Shown: positions 4,814 through 12,292 of the stretch, piece by piece
Layout: the number at the start of each line of letters is the position of its first letter
Position numbering within the stretch: the first letter of the stretch is position 1
Assembly (NCBI GenBank): GCA_025935515.1
Contig: JAICVC010000049.1
Coordinates: 1 to 12,476, forward strand
DNA length: 12,476 bases
From: Sphingomonas sp.
Lineage (GTDB): Bacteria; Pseudomonadota; Alphaproteobacteria; Sphingomonadales; Sphingomonadaceae
Reading direction: 5' to 3'
The notes under the pieces: generated by a model
Databases searched by the model: none
Seen by the model: only the letters and a program-made list of their open reading frames with translations
Told to the model about the DNA's origin: nothing
Program-made: the position numbers and the translations under genes

Positions 4814-6526
4814 ATGCAGCGTCGTTCGATCGGGAGCGGCTCGACAGGCCTGGGCCTGGCCGCGTTGTTGCTGGTGTCGTGCGCCAAGGCCGGCGTCGAC
4901 GACAAGGTTGCGTCAACGGCGGATTCCGCAAGCCCGGCGGCGACGTCGGAGATCGTCGTCACCGGCTCGCTGGCGATGCGCAGCAGGGCCGAGCGCGACG
5001 CGTCGTCGCTGCCACCTCCGCCGGCCCCGCCGCCGCCGCCGGTCGGCTTTTCGGTCTATGCGCCGCAGATGAAGTGGGCGCCGCCCTACCACGACCAAGG
5101 CCGCGACAAGTTCAGCAGCGTCGCCGAGAATGCCTTCAAGATCGTTCGCGAGGCGCCGGTCTCGACCTTCTCGATCGACGTCGACACCGCCTCCTATTCA
5201 TGGGTGCGAGCGTCGCTCAACCGCAATGTGCTGCCCCAGCCGGCCGCGGTGCGGACCGAGGAGATGGTCAATTATTTCCCCTATGATTATGCGCCGCCGG
5301 CGAGCGCCGGTCAGCCGTTCAGCACCAATGTCGCAATATTCCCGAGCCCGTGGTCGGAAGGGCGCAAGCTCGTCCGCATCGGGATCAAGGGCTATGCGGT
5401 CGAACGCGCGGCGCGCCCGCGCGCCAACCTCGTCTTCCTGATCGACACGTCGGGGTCGATGCAAGAGCCGAACAAGCTGCCGCTGGTGCAGCAGTCGCTG
5501 CGGATGCTGGTCGAGGAGCTAGCGCCGACCGACACGGTCGCGATCGTCACCTATGCGGGGAATGCCGGGACCGCGCTCGAGCCGACGCGGGTCAGCGACA
5601 AGTACAAGATCCTCGGAGTCATCGACCGGCTGGGCGCTGGCGGGAGCACCGCGGGCGCGGAGGGCATCCGTCAGGCCTATGCGCTGGCCGAGGCGAACCT
5701 CGACCCGAAGGGCGTCAACCGGGTGATCCTGGCGACCGACGGCGACTTCAACGTCGGAATCACCAACCAGGAGGAGTTGAAGGGCTATATCGAGCGCGAG
5801 CGCGGCAAGGGCGTATTCCTGTCGGTGCTCGGCTACGGCATGGGCAATTACAACGACGCGCTGATGCAGGCGCTGGCGCAGAACGGGAATGGCGCCGCGG
5901 CGTACATCGACACGCTCGCGGAGGCGCGCAAGACCCTGGTCGAGGAAGCGAGCTCGACCCTGTTCCCGATCGCCAAGGACGTGAAGATCCAGGTCGAGTT
6001 CAATCCCGCGACGGTCGCCGAATACCGGCTGATCGGATACGAGACGCGGGCCCTCAACCGCGACGATTTCGACAATGACAAGGTGGATGCCGGCGACGTC
6101 GGCTCGGGCCAGTCGGTGACCGCGCTGTACGAGGTGGTGCCGGTCGGCGGGCCGCGGACGATGGGTGATTTGCGCTACGGCGCGCGCGTGGCTGCACCGT
6201 CGCGCGGCGGCGAGCTTGGGTTCGTCAAGATCCGCTACAAGCTGCCCAAGTCGGACACGAGCCGGCTGATCTCGACCCCGATCGACCGCCGGTCCGAATT
6301 CGCGAGCTTCGCCTCGGCGCCGCAGGATGCGCGGTTCGCTGCCGCTGTCGCCGGCTTCGCCGAGATGCTGCGCGGCGGCAAGTATAGCCGGACGATGACC
6401 TACGACGACGTGCTGAGGATCGCCACAGCCGCGCGGGGCAGGGACGAGTTCGGCTACCGGTCGGAGTTCGTCCAGCTGGTCCGCGCCGCGAAAAGCGCGC
6501 GGACGCTGGCAAATCTCGGCGAGTGA
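4814..6526 (+). CDS. YfbK-type von Willebrand factor A domain lipoprotein
   Basis: A 570-residue lipoprotein. The signal peptide ends in the lipobox LVSC with the lipidated Cys at 23. A low-complexity stretch follows with EIVVTGS at 46-52 and a Pro-rich run (67-76), then GFSV at 78-81. The YfbK-type N-terminal segment is at about 100-160 (VSTFSIDVDTASYSWVRASL; RTEEMVNYFPYDY). The vWA domain is about 203-385, with an intact MIDAS: DTSGS at 211-215, Thr279 in GGSTAG, and Asp309 in ATDGD. The C-terminal part, about 400-565, matches the DUF3520-type region of YfbK proteins (YETRALNRDDFDNDKVDAGD). vWA domains bind partner proteins through a metal ion, so a sensing or scaffolding role in the envelope is likely. 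AGGGAG at 4802-4807 fixes the start. It lies between the sigma factor and a membrane protein. Confidence 0.92.
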   Translation: MQRRSIGSGSTGLGLAALLLVSCAKAGVDDKVASTADSASPAATSEIVVTGSLAMRSRAERDASSLPPPPAPPPPPVGFSVYAPQMKWAPPYHDQGRDKFSSVAENAFKIVREAPVSTFSIDVDTASYSWVRASLNRNVLPQPAAVRTEEMVNYFPYDYAPPASAGQPFSTNVAIFPSPWSEGRKLVRIGIKGYAVERAARPRANLVFLIDTSGSMQEPNKLPLVQQSLRMLVEELAPTDTVAIVTYAGNAGTALEPTRVSDKYKILGVIDRLGAGGSTAGAEGIRQAYALAEANLDPKGVNRVILATDGDFNVGITNQEELKGYIERERGKGVFLSVLGYGMGNYNDALMQALAQNGNGAAAYIDTLAEARKTLVEEASSTLFPIAKDVKIQVEFNPATVAEYRLIGYETRALNRDDFDNDKVDAGDVGSGQSVTALYEVVPVGGPRTMGDLRYGARVAAPSRGGELGFVKIRYKLPKSDTSRLISTPIDRRSEFASFASAPQDARFAAAVAGFAEMLRGGKYSRTMTYDDVLRIATAARGRDEFGYRSEFVQLVRAAKSARTLANLGE

Positions 6527-6626
6527 AAGCGACTCGCCGGCGTCACTGGCCGGGCGCCGGCGGGTACAGCTTCAGCGAGTCGGCGATTGCCGCTATTCGA
6601 GGGCGGCGATGAAGGATGGGCGCTAG

Positions 6627-7643
6627 ATGGCGGTCGACCAGGACGACTTCGGACTCCCCAGTCCGCCGCCGCCGCGGCCCGCGCGCCGCGATGCCGCGAT
6701 CGAGGCCGCGCTGCGCCAGTTCGACGGGGTCGAGGAAGCGGCGGCCGAGCAGCCCAGGCGCACCTGGGCGAGAGCCCACCGGACGCAGCTCAGCGTCGCC
6801 TTTTCGGCGCTGTTGCTGGTGGTGATCGGCATTCCCGCGGCACTGATCGGGATCCGGCAACCGGCGCCGGCTCCGCCGCCGGCGTCGGCGCCACCGGCAA
6901 GCCGGGGCGCGCCAGCTTCGGCCCCGCAAGCTCCGGTGACTGCCGAGCCGGCGCAGGCGCCGATCGCGCCCGTCAGCATCAACGGCCGAGCGCCGCTTCG
7001 AAAGAATCGGGGCGCCGATCCGGACGATGGCCTGCGCCGGGAGCAGGTGGCCGAGGTCGCGGCGCCGGCAATTGCCGCAGCGCCGGCCGCTCCAGCACCG
7101 CCGCCGCGGCCACCGCCACCACCGCCGCCACCGGCTCCCGCGCAGTCCGTCGCGAGCACCGAGCGGGACTCGGCCGCGTCAGAGGAGCTCGTCGTTACCG
7201 GGTCGCGCATCCGCGAGCCGGGCGTATCCGCGTTCGAGCGGCGCCCGGCGCGGAAGTCGAACCGCGGCGCGGCCAGCGGTTTTTCGGTCGGGGCCAAGCC
7301 GGCGCCGCTCGAGCAATCCTATGCGGCGTTCCTGACGAAGCTCCAGGCGGCCGTGCGTGCCGACCAGCGACCGACGGTCATCTCGCTAATTGCCTTTCCA
7401 CTCACGGTGAACGGAGCCGGGCGTCCCAAAACCTATCGCGATCGGGCGTCGGTCGAACGCGATTTCGACCGGATCTTCACACCGCGGGTGAAGCGCGCAA
7501 TCCTCGCGCAGAAGGCGGACGAGCTGCTCGTCCGGGACCAAGGCGCGATGATCGGCGATGGGGAAGTGTGGTTCGACCGGAGCTGCCCAACGGCGGCCTG
7601 CTCGCCGCCGGGCCCGGTCCGGATCCGGGCGGTCAATCCGTAA
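6627..7643 (+). CDS. Single-pass membrane protein with Pro-rich linker, third gene of the sigma/vWA cluster
   Basis: A 338-residue protein. A cytoplasmic N-terminus of about 54 residues ends in basic residues (QPRRTWARAHR). One membrane helix lies at 55-75 (LSVAFSALLLVVIGIPAALI). A long Pro/Ala-rich periplasmic linker covers 78-175, with eight Pro in a row at 162-169. ELVVTGSRIREPG starts at 187, then GFSV at 218-221. A compact C-terminal domain lies at about 230-338 (SYAAFLTKLQAAVRADQRPT; FDRIFTPRVKRAILAQ; AMIGDGEVWFDRSC) with Cys at 320 and 325; I do not recognise it. The layout (N-in helix, Pro-rich linker, small periplasmic domain) resembles TonB or membrane anti-sigma factors, but neither a TonB C-terminal domain nor a zinc-finger anti-sigma motif is visible. 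Its cytoplasmic end may bind the sigma factor (inference). AAGGA at 6612-6616 precedes the ATG. Confidence 0.8.
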   Translation: MAVDQDDFGLPSPPPPRPARRDAAIEAALRQFDGVEEAAAEQPRRTWARAHRTQLSVAFSALLLVVIGIPAALIGIRQPAPAPPPASAPPASRGAPASAPQAPVTAEPAQAPIAPVSINGRAPLRKNRGADPDDGLRREQVAEVAAPAIAAAPAAPAPPPRPPPPPPPPAPAQSVASTERDSAASEELVVTGSRIREPGVSAFERRPARKSNRGAASGFSVGAKPAPLEQSYAAFLTKLQAAVRADQRPTVISLIAFPLTVNGAGRPKTYRDRASVERDFDRIFTPRVKRAILAQKADELLVRDQGAMIGDGEVWFDRSCPTAACSPPGPVRIRAVNP

Positions 7644-7658
7644 GCCGGCGGGCCGGTC

Positions 7659-8084
7659 CTACTTGCGGTACTGTAGCGCGTCGGCCCGCGAGGCGCCGCT
7701 GCCGCGGCTGGACGGGCTGTCCTTCGCGGTTGCGCGGAGGTTTCCGCGCCAGCCGGTCCTGACGAACTTGAAGCCCGGGTTCGCGGTGATCAGGACGTCG
7801 ATATAGTCCTTGGCGTAGAACAGCGAATCCTGCCGCGTGCAGTCGAGACTGGACGCCCGAGGGTCGAGCGAACCGCGGACGTAATCGTGAAAGCCCTTGG
7901 CGAACGGTCCCGCGACCAGGTTGCGGAAGGCGTCCGGGCCATCGTCGACCTCGACGATCCCGCTGAGATAGGCCTGGTAGCCGGCGCCGTTCACCTGGCA
8001 CCAGGCGACGCCCTTGGCCTGGACCGGTGCGGCGAGTGCCGTCAGGAGCAGCAGCAGCAGCGCGGGCGCGCAGGTCAATTTCAT
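7659..8084 (-). CDS. Small secreted hypothetical protein
   Basis: A 141-residue exported protein. The signal peptide is residues 1-23 (MKLTCAPALLLLLLTALAAP, then VQA), cleaved before KGVAWC. The mature part has two Cys (29 and 82), probably one disulfide, and ends in a Ser/Arg-rich tail. Segments such as WCQVNGAGYQAYLSGIVEVD and FYAKDYIDVLITANPGFKFV suggest a small mixed alpha/beta fold. I do not recognise the family. GGAAGGGGAA lies just before the ATG at 8084. The same frame stays open to an ATG at 8258, which would add a hydrophobic start (MDQLIAALVLAFAIGFCARP), but that start has no ribosome-binding site and would bury a good signal peptide. It is convergent with the membrane protein gene, 15 bases apart. 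Confidence 0.75.
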   Translation of the reverse strand: MKLTCAPALLLLLLTALAAPVQAKGVAWCQVNGAGYQAYLSGIVEVDDGPDAFRNLVAGPFAKGFHDYVRGSLDPRASSLDCTRQDSLFYAKDYIDVLITANPGFKFVRTGWRGNLRATAKDSPSSRGSGASRADALQYRK

Positions 8085-8403
8085 AAGTTCCCCTTCCCGC
8101 GGATAGAGAATCACCGAACCGGCGGCGATGCAACCGGGTGGTGAGTCGTCCGCGAAATGTTCACGGCTGGCCGCACCGCCATGGCGACGAGGCGATCGGG
8201 GTCTCGCGCAAAATCCGATTGCGAATGCGAGCACCAATGCGGCGATTAATTGATCCATATCAGCGATGGATTTGCGTAATAATACCCAACCCCTAGCGTC
8301 ATCGAAAGTTAGTAGTTAAAAAAACGTTAATCCGTTTTGCGACTCGCGAATCGGGGGGGCATCGCGCCGGGAAGGGCCCGGAGCGAAAGTGAGGAGCGTA
8401 AAA
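8085..8403. other. Intergenic region between divergent genes (319 bases)
   Basis: This holds the 5' region of the reverse secreted-protein gene and of the forward PEP-CTERM gene. Visible content: an open reverse frame running back to 8258 (probably not used), a weak TCCAT/ATGGA inverted repeat (8254-8270), an AT-rich core from about 8270 to 8340, the CtrA-like box at 8316-8330, and the ribosome-binding site of the gene at 8404. I see no RNA gene or repeat element. Confidence 0.6.
8316..8330. promoter_or_regulatory. CtrA-like binding site
   Basis: TTAA at 8316-8319 and TTAA at 8327-8330 are separated by exactly 7 bases, matching the alphaproteobacterial CtrA consensus TTAA-N7-TTAA. It is in the AT-rich upstream region of the PEP-CTERM gene at 8404. 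If CtrA binds here, expression would be tied to cell-cycle or motility programmes. The sequence match is direct; regulation is inferred. The motif is short and can occur by chance, but less so at this GC content. Confidence 0.45.
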
Positions 8404-9030
8404 ATGCGCAAACTAGTAACCACGCTCAGTGTGGCCGCGGCGGCGTTTCTCGCCACGCCCGCGAGCGCCGCAGTCATCCAATTTACCGGCACCGCCACGG
8501 GCTGCTTCGGTTCGGGCTGCACGCCGGGTGCCTACGTGCCGCTCGGCACCGCGGTCAATGGCGGGCTGATCTACACCAACGGGCAGTTCAACCAGGCGAC
8601 CGACCCCACCGGGTTCCTCGGGATCGGCGGCAGCTTCGACAATCTCGGATCGTTCACCCTGGCACCAATCGTCGACAATTATACTGGCGACATCTTCCGC
8701 TTGCTGGTGAGCTTCTCAGCGCCTCCGGGCACCGTGCCGGGATCGACGACCCTGCAGGCCCTGCTGACCGGGTCGGTTCAATCGCTGAACAACGGCAGCG
8801 TGTTCATCGATTTCGACAACACGCCGCAGTCGTTCACCTATAACGGCGGGTCGTTCACCTTCGCGGTCAACGACGTGTCGGTCAGCGCGTCGGGCATCGC
8901 CCAGATCCTCAGCGGCCAGATCCAGGCCGTTCCGGAACCGGCGACCTGGGGCATGATGCTGCTCGGCTTCGCCGGGATCGGCATGGCGCTTCGCCGCCGC
9001 CGCTCGCCGGCGCTGGCGCAGATCGCCTGA
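8404..9030 (+). CDS. PEP-CTERM (PEPxxWA type) sorting domain protein
   Basis: A 208-residue secreted protein. The signal peptide is residues 1-22 (MRKLVTTLSVAAAAFLATPA, then SA), cleaved before AVIQFTG. The body, about 23-170, is rich in Gly, Ser, Thr and Asn with beta-strand character (FTLAPIVDNYTGDIFRLLVS; SVFIDFDNTPQSFTYNGGSF) and two close Cys at 34 and 39. VPEPATW lies at 176-182, then GMMLLGFAGIGMAL and an Arg-rich tail: a complete exosortase sorting signal. AGGAG at 8392-8396 is 7 bases before the ATG at 8404. An in-frame GTG at 8389 would put that site inside the gene and is rejected. It shares signal peptide start, sorting signal and terminator stem with the protein at 394, but the bodies are not obviously alike, so the two are class relatives and not recent duplicates. 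Confidence 0.9.
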   Translation: MRKLVTTLSVAAAAFLATPASAAVIQFTGTATGCFGSGCTPGAYVPLGTAVNGGLIYTNGQFNQATDPTGFLGIGGSFDNLGSFTLAPIVDNYTGDIFRLLVSFSAPPGTVPGSTTLQALLTGSVQSLNNGSVFIDFDNTPQSFTYNGGSFTFAVNDVSVSASGIAQILSGQIQAVPEPATWGMMLLGFAGIGMALRRRRSPALAQIA

Positions 9031-9043
9031 CCCAGTCGATCAC

Positions 9044-9072
9044 GGGCGGTCCGAAACCCGGGCCGCCCTTTT
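9044..9072 (+). terminator. Rho-independent terminator of the second PEP-CTERM gene
   Basis: GGGCGGTCC at 9044-9052 pairs with GGGCCGCCC at 9060-9068 (one G-T pair), followed by TTTT and CC. It lies 13 bases after the stop. The stem is the same as after the genes ending at 107 and 999. Confidence 0.85.
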
Positions 9073-9132
9073 CCTTGAAGACTTAGGCTTCGGCCTTTCC
9101 CTTGTGTCCGTTGCCCCAATCAGCGCGACGCA

Positions 9133-9172
9133 TGGACAGGGCGGCCAGGTGACCTCCGGGTCGCCCTGTCCA
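9133..9172. other. Long hairpin with nested palindrome, possible RNA element
   Basis: Perfect 11-base arms: TGGACAGGGCG at 9133-9143 and CGCCCTGTCCA at 9162-9172. An inner AGGTGACCT palindrome (9147-9155) lies in the loop. No T-run follows on the forward strand (CAAAAACC), so it is not a simple terminator there. It sits immediately before the terminator at 9179. Confidence 0.5.
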
Positions 9173-9178
9173 AAAACC

Positions 9179-9209
9179 AAGAGGGCCGTCAGTCGGGACG
9201 GCCCTCTTT
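9179..9209. terminator. Strong bidirectional terminator
   Basis: Perfect 12-base arms AAGAGGGCCGTC (9179-9190) and GACGGCCCTCTT (9197-9208) around AGTCGG. Forward, it ends in CTCTTTCGTT. In reverse, it follows the peptidase stop at 9223 and is followed by TTGGTTTTT. It can terminate the reverse M16 gene and anything entering from the left. Confidence 0.8.
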
Positions 9210-9222
9210 CGTTAGGCGAAGC

Positions 9223-12084
9223 TCATTGCCTGACGCCGTTGGCGGAACCATCGCTTTTGGCTGAGGCCTCGGTCCGCGGCGATTGCGCGATGGCGACGAT
9301 CGGCTGCCTCCCCGCCACGAACTTCGCAATCACCGCCTGGACGTCCGCGGCGGTGACCGCCGAGATGGCGCCGACCTCGCCCAGCACCTGCTCGCGTACG
9401 CGGGGCTCGCGGGTGACCTGGGTGAGCTTTGCGAGCCAATAGCCGTTGTTCTCGAGCTTCTTGCGCTGCCCCTCGATCAGCGGCTGCCTGGCGCGGGCAA
9501 GCTCGTCGGCGCTCACCGGCTTGGCGGCCAGATCCTTGATCTCCTCGGCGAGGAGGCTGTGGAAGGCGGCGAAATTGGCCGGCGGCGTTTCGATGCCCGC
9601 GCTGAGATAGCCCTGGCCCTGAAGCTCGAGCGAGGCTGCCGCATCGACCTTCGGCGAGTAGGTCATGCCGAGCTTTTCGCGCACCGTGTCGACCAGCCGC
9701 GCCTGCAGCACCGAGGCCGCGACGTCGGCCGCGTTGGCGGTTTTCGGATCGGCGAAATAGTCCGGCAGCAGGAAATATTCGCCGTAGAAGGCCTGGTCGG
9801 CGCGCCCCCTGTGCGGGAAGACTGCCGGCTCCGCCCGAGGCTGGACCCTGACGCTCGCCCGCACCGCTCCGGCGGCATCCAGCGCAGCGCCCGACGCGAA
9901 GGTCGCCTCGGTTGCCCTGATCGCGTCGGCGACGGTGACGTCACCGACCATGATCACGTCCGGGCGCGTGCCGAGCTGCTGCCCGAGCAAAGCAGTGAGA
10001 TCGCCCGAATTGACGCTGAGCACGTCCTTGAAATCGGGCAGAACGCGGAAGCGGGGATCGTTGCCGACCATCAGCGCCTGCGCGCCGCGGGTGAACACCG
10101 CGCCGGCATTGGCCTCGATCTGGCCGCCGAGCATCGGGCCGAACGACCTTGCCTTGTCGACCGCTTCGGCGCGGAATCCGGGGTCGCGGGTGTAGGCTGC
10201 AAGCAGCTGCATCTGGGTCAGCAGGTCGGCCGGACGGGTGCTGCCCCTGAGCACGAACGCGCGGGCGCCTGCCTCGAGGTTCACGGTCGCGACCTTGCCG
10301 GTGGTCTGCGCCCACTGGGTGATATCACCGAGCGAGAGCTTGCCGGTCCCGCCGAGAGGATAGAATTGCGCCTCCCACAATTTGTCGGCGACATCGGCCG
10401 AAACTCCGGCGCGGCCGTTGCCGACGGCGATCGCGACGTGGATCTTCTCCTTTTCGAACCGGGTCGGCTTGACAGTGAGGCGCGTCCCGTTGGCGAAACT
10501 GACCGTGGTCGTTCCAAGCCCGGCATCGACGCTCTGCGAGACGATTGCGCTCGCCTTGCCGAAGCTGGTGTAGGGCCAGGCGATGGCCGCTTCCCTGACC
10601 TGCGCGCCGAGGGTCCGCGAGTAAGCGGTGCCGAGCGCCGCGGCGAGCCGGGCCTCGCCAGCGGCGGTCGTCTGGGACGAGGAGCGGAACAGGATCGGCC
10701 GTTTGGCGAACAAAGCGTTCAGCGCAGCGTTGACGTCCGCCTGGCCGACTTTCGTGAGCAGCGGGATTAGGAACGCCACGTCCTGCGTGTCGCTCGTGTA
10801 GAGCGCGTCGTCGTTGGCGGCCCTAACGATGTCATCGGCGATGTCGGACGACTTGCGGGTCGGCGAAGACGCGGCCTTGGCCTCGAGCTGGGTCTTGATC
10901 GTGGTGATCGCGCGCTGCAGCTCGTGCGGCTGCACCCCGTCGCGCAGCAGCATGCGCTGCTCCGCGCTCACCGCCTCGAGCGCTTCGTTCCATTTCTCCG
11001 GCGAGGCGGACATGCCCAGCGACACGATCGACCCGGTGTGGAGCAGCGAGGGAACGTAAGCAGCCTGGGCGCCGACGAAGGGCGCGCCGGGCTTCATCGC
11101 CTGGTCGGCGAGGCGCTGGTTGAGGACCATCAGCGCGACGCGGCGAAGGAGGATCTCGCGGTCGACGGCCTCCGTCTCTGCACGGCGGTCCGCGGGCGCG
11201 ACCCAGGTCAGCGTCAGCTGGTCGGGGGCGCCGGTGGCATTGAACTCCGCGGTCGATTTCTTCGGCGAGGGAGTGCCGAGGTCGACCGCGTCGCCGGCGG
11301 ACGCCGGCTTCCAGTCGGCGAAGCTCTTCCTGATCTTCTGCTCGATCAGCGCCGGATCAATATTGCCGACGACGACGATGGTCGCATTGTCGGGCCGGTA
11401 ATTGGCCTTGTAGTAGCGGCTCAGGCGGTCGCGGGTGGCGCCCTTGATGGTCTCGATGGTGCCGATCGGCCAGCGGCTGGTCACCCGCGTCCCCTCGAAC
11501 ATCGAGGAGAGGTTCGCCTTGAGCATGCGGTACTGGGCGGAATCGCGCAGCCGCTCCTCGGACAGCACCACCCCTTTTTCGGCCTCGATCGTGGCGGGGG
11601 AGAGGTTGAGACGCTCGCCGATCTCGCGGAACAGGGTGAGGCCGGTGTCCACCGCGGTCTGGTCGCCCCGGGGGAAGTTGAACATGTAGACCGTCTGGTC
11701 CTGGGAGGTGAACGCGTTGGTGTCGGGGCCGAACTTGAGGCCTTGCCGCTCGAGCATGTGGATGACCTCGCCGTCGGCGACGTTCGTGCTGCCACGGAAC
11801 GCCATATGCTCGAGGAAGTGGGCGAGGCCGCGCTCCTCGTCGCGCTCCTGGAGCGAGCCGGAGCCGATGCCCATGCGCATCGCCACCCCGTCGCTCGGCG
11901 TTTCATTGTGCTGAATCGCGTAGCGAAGGCCATTGGGCAGCGTGCCGAAGCGGACGTTCGGATCGGCCTTGCGGCCGGTATAATCCTGGGCCCATTTTCC
12001 CGGCTGCTTGAGAAGCGGCTCGGCGGCCAGCAGCGGCGCGGACGAAGCGAGCAGCAACGCCGCAATAATGACGCGAGTTTTCAT
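9223..12084 (-). CDS. Periplasmic M16 family (insulinase/pitrilysin-type) metallopeptidase
   Basis: A 953-residue zinc peptidase. The signal peptide is residues 1-20 (MKTRVIIAALLLASSAPLLA), cleaved before AEPLL, so it acts in the periplasm. The first M16 domain (about 42-190) carries the inverted zinc motif HFLEH at 89-93 and IEAEKGVVLSEE at 166-177; by alignment with pitrilysin Glu176 is the likely third ligand. An M16_C domain follows at about 210-390 (YYKANYRPDNATIVVVGNID). The second half (about 525-930) repeats the architecture with VREKLGMTYSP at 801-811, but the position of the zinc motif reads DKLWEAQFYPLGG, so this half is non-catalytic, as in other two-half M16 enzymes. The ATG at 12084 is preceded by GAGAGGA; a TTG just before it is not used. 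Length fits the roughly 930-960 residue class. It probably degrades peptides; the substrate is unknown. Confidence 0.93.
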   Translation of the reverse strand: MKTRVIIAALLLASSAPLLAAEPLLKQPGKWAQDYTGRKADPNVRFGTLPNGLRYAIQHNETPSDGVAMRMGIGSGSLQERDEERGLAHFLEHMAFRGSTNVADGEVIHMLERQGLKFGPDTNAFTSQDQTVYMFNFPRGDQTAVDTGLTLFREIGERLNLSPATIEAEKGVVLSEERLRDSAQYRMLKANLSSMFEGTRVTSRWPIGTIETIKGATRDRLSRYYKANYRPDNATIVVVGNIDPALIEQKIRKSFADWKPASAGDAVDLGTPSPKKSTAEFNATGAPDQLTLTWVAPADRRAETEAVDREILLRRVALMVLNQRLADQAMKPGAPFVGAQAAYVPSLLHTGSIVSLGMSASPEKWNEALEAVSAEQRMLLRDGVQPHELQRAITTIKTQLEAKAASSPTRKSSDIADDIVRAANDDALYTSDTQDVAFLIPLLTKVGQADVNAALNALFAKRPILFRSSSQTTAAGEARLAAALGTAYSRTLGAQVREAAIAWPYTSFGKASAIVSQSVDAGLGTTTVSFANGTRLTVKPTRFEKEKIHVAIAVGNGRAGVSADVADKLWEAQFYPLGGTGKLSLGDITQWAQTTGKVATVNLEAGARAFVLRGSTRPADLLTQMQLLAAYTRDPGFRAEAVDKARSFGPMLGGQIEANAGAVFTRGAQALMVGNDPRFRVLPDFKDVLSVNSGDLTALLGQQLGTRPDVIMVGDVTVADAIRATEATFASGAALDAAGAVRASVRVQPRAEPAVFPHRGRADQAFYGEYFLLPDYFADPKTANAADVAASVLQARLVDTVREKLGMTYSPKVDAAASLELQGQGYLSAGIETPPANFAAFHSLLAEEIKDLAAKPVSADELARARQPLIEGQRKKLENNGYWLAKLTQVTREPRVREQVLGEVGAISAVTAADVQAVIAKFVAGRQPIVAIAQSPRTEASAKSDGSANGVRQ

Positions 12085-12250
12085 CAAAATCCTCTCACCC
12101 CAAGCGGCTGCAGCCTTTCGCTAAGCTACGAACATTGCAACATAAAATTTGCTCGCGGAGCGGCAGCCTCGAGGCCGTGGAGCCAGCTTTTTCAAGAGGT
12201 CCGGGCCCACCCCGGGAACCTCGGGGCTGGCGTGGCATCCAATGGGGCGA

Positions 12251-12269
12251 GGCATTCCTGACGAATGCC
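12251..12269. promoter_or_regulatory. Inverted repeat upstream of the DUF4142 gene
   Basis: GGCATTC at 12251-12257 and GAATGCC at 12263-12269 are perfect arms around CTGAC, ending 23 bases before the ATG at 12293. No T-run follows. It could be an operator or a 5' leader hairpin. Nothing in the window names the binding protein. Confidence 0.35.
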
Positions 12270-12292
12270 GCCATTTTCGAAAGGGCTGACCC

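Noticed and set aside
6587..7762. Forward open frame of 391 codons overlapping the third gene of the sigma cluster
   Set aside because: Gly/Arg/Ala-rich, no domain; the overlapping frame at 6627 has a membrane helix, a structured C-terminal domain and a ribosome-binding site.
8085..8258. N-terminal extension or small membrane protein (MDQLIAALVLAFAIGFCARP) ahead of the secreted protein
   Set aside because: No ribosome-binding site at 8258 and no stop before the downstream ATG, which has a strong site and a full signal peptide. Kept only as an alternative start.
9283..12261. Long forward open frames (9283-10770 and 10924-12261) opposite the M16 peptidase
   Set aside because: They are antisense to a clear M16 peptidase with HFLEH motif and signal peptide. 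Their products are rich in Arg, Gly, Ala and Val without recognisable domains, as expected from antisense frames in GC-rich DNA.
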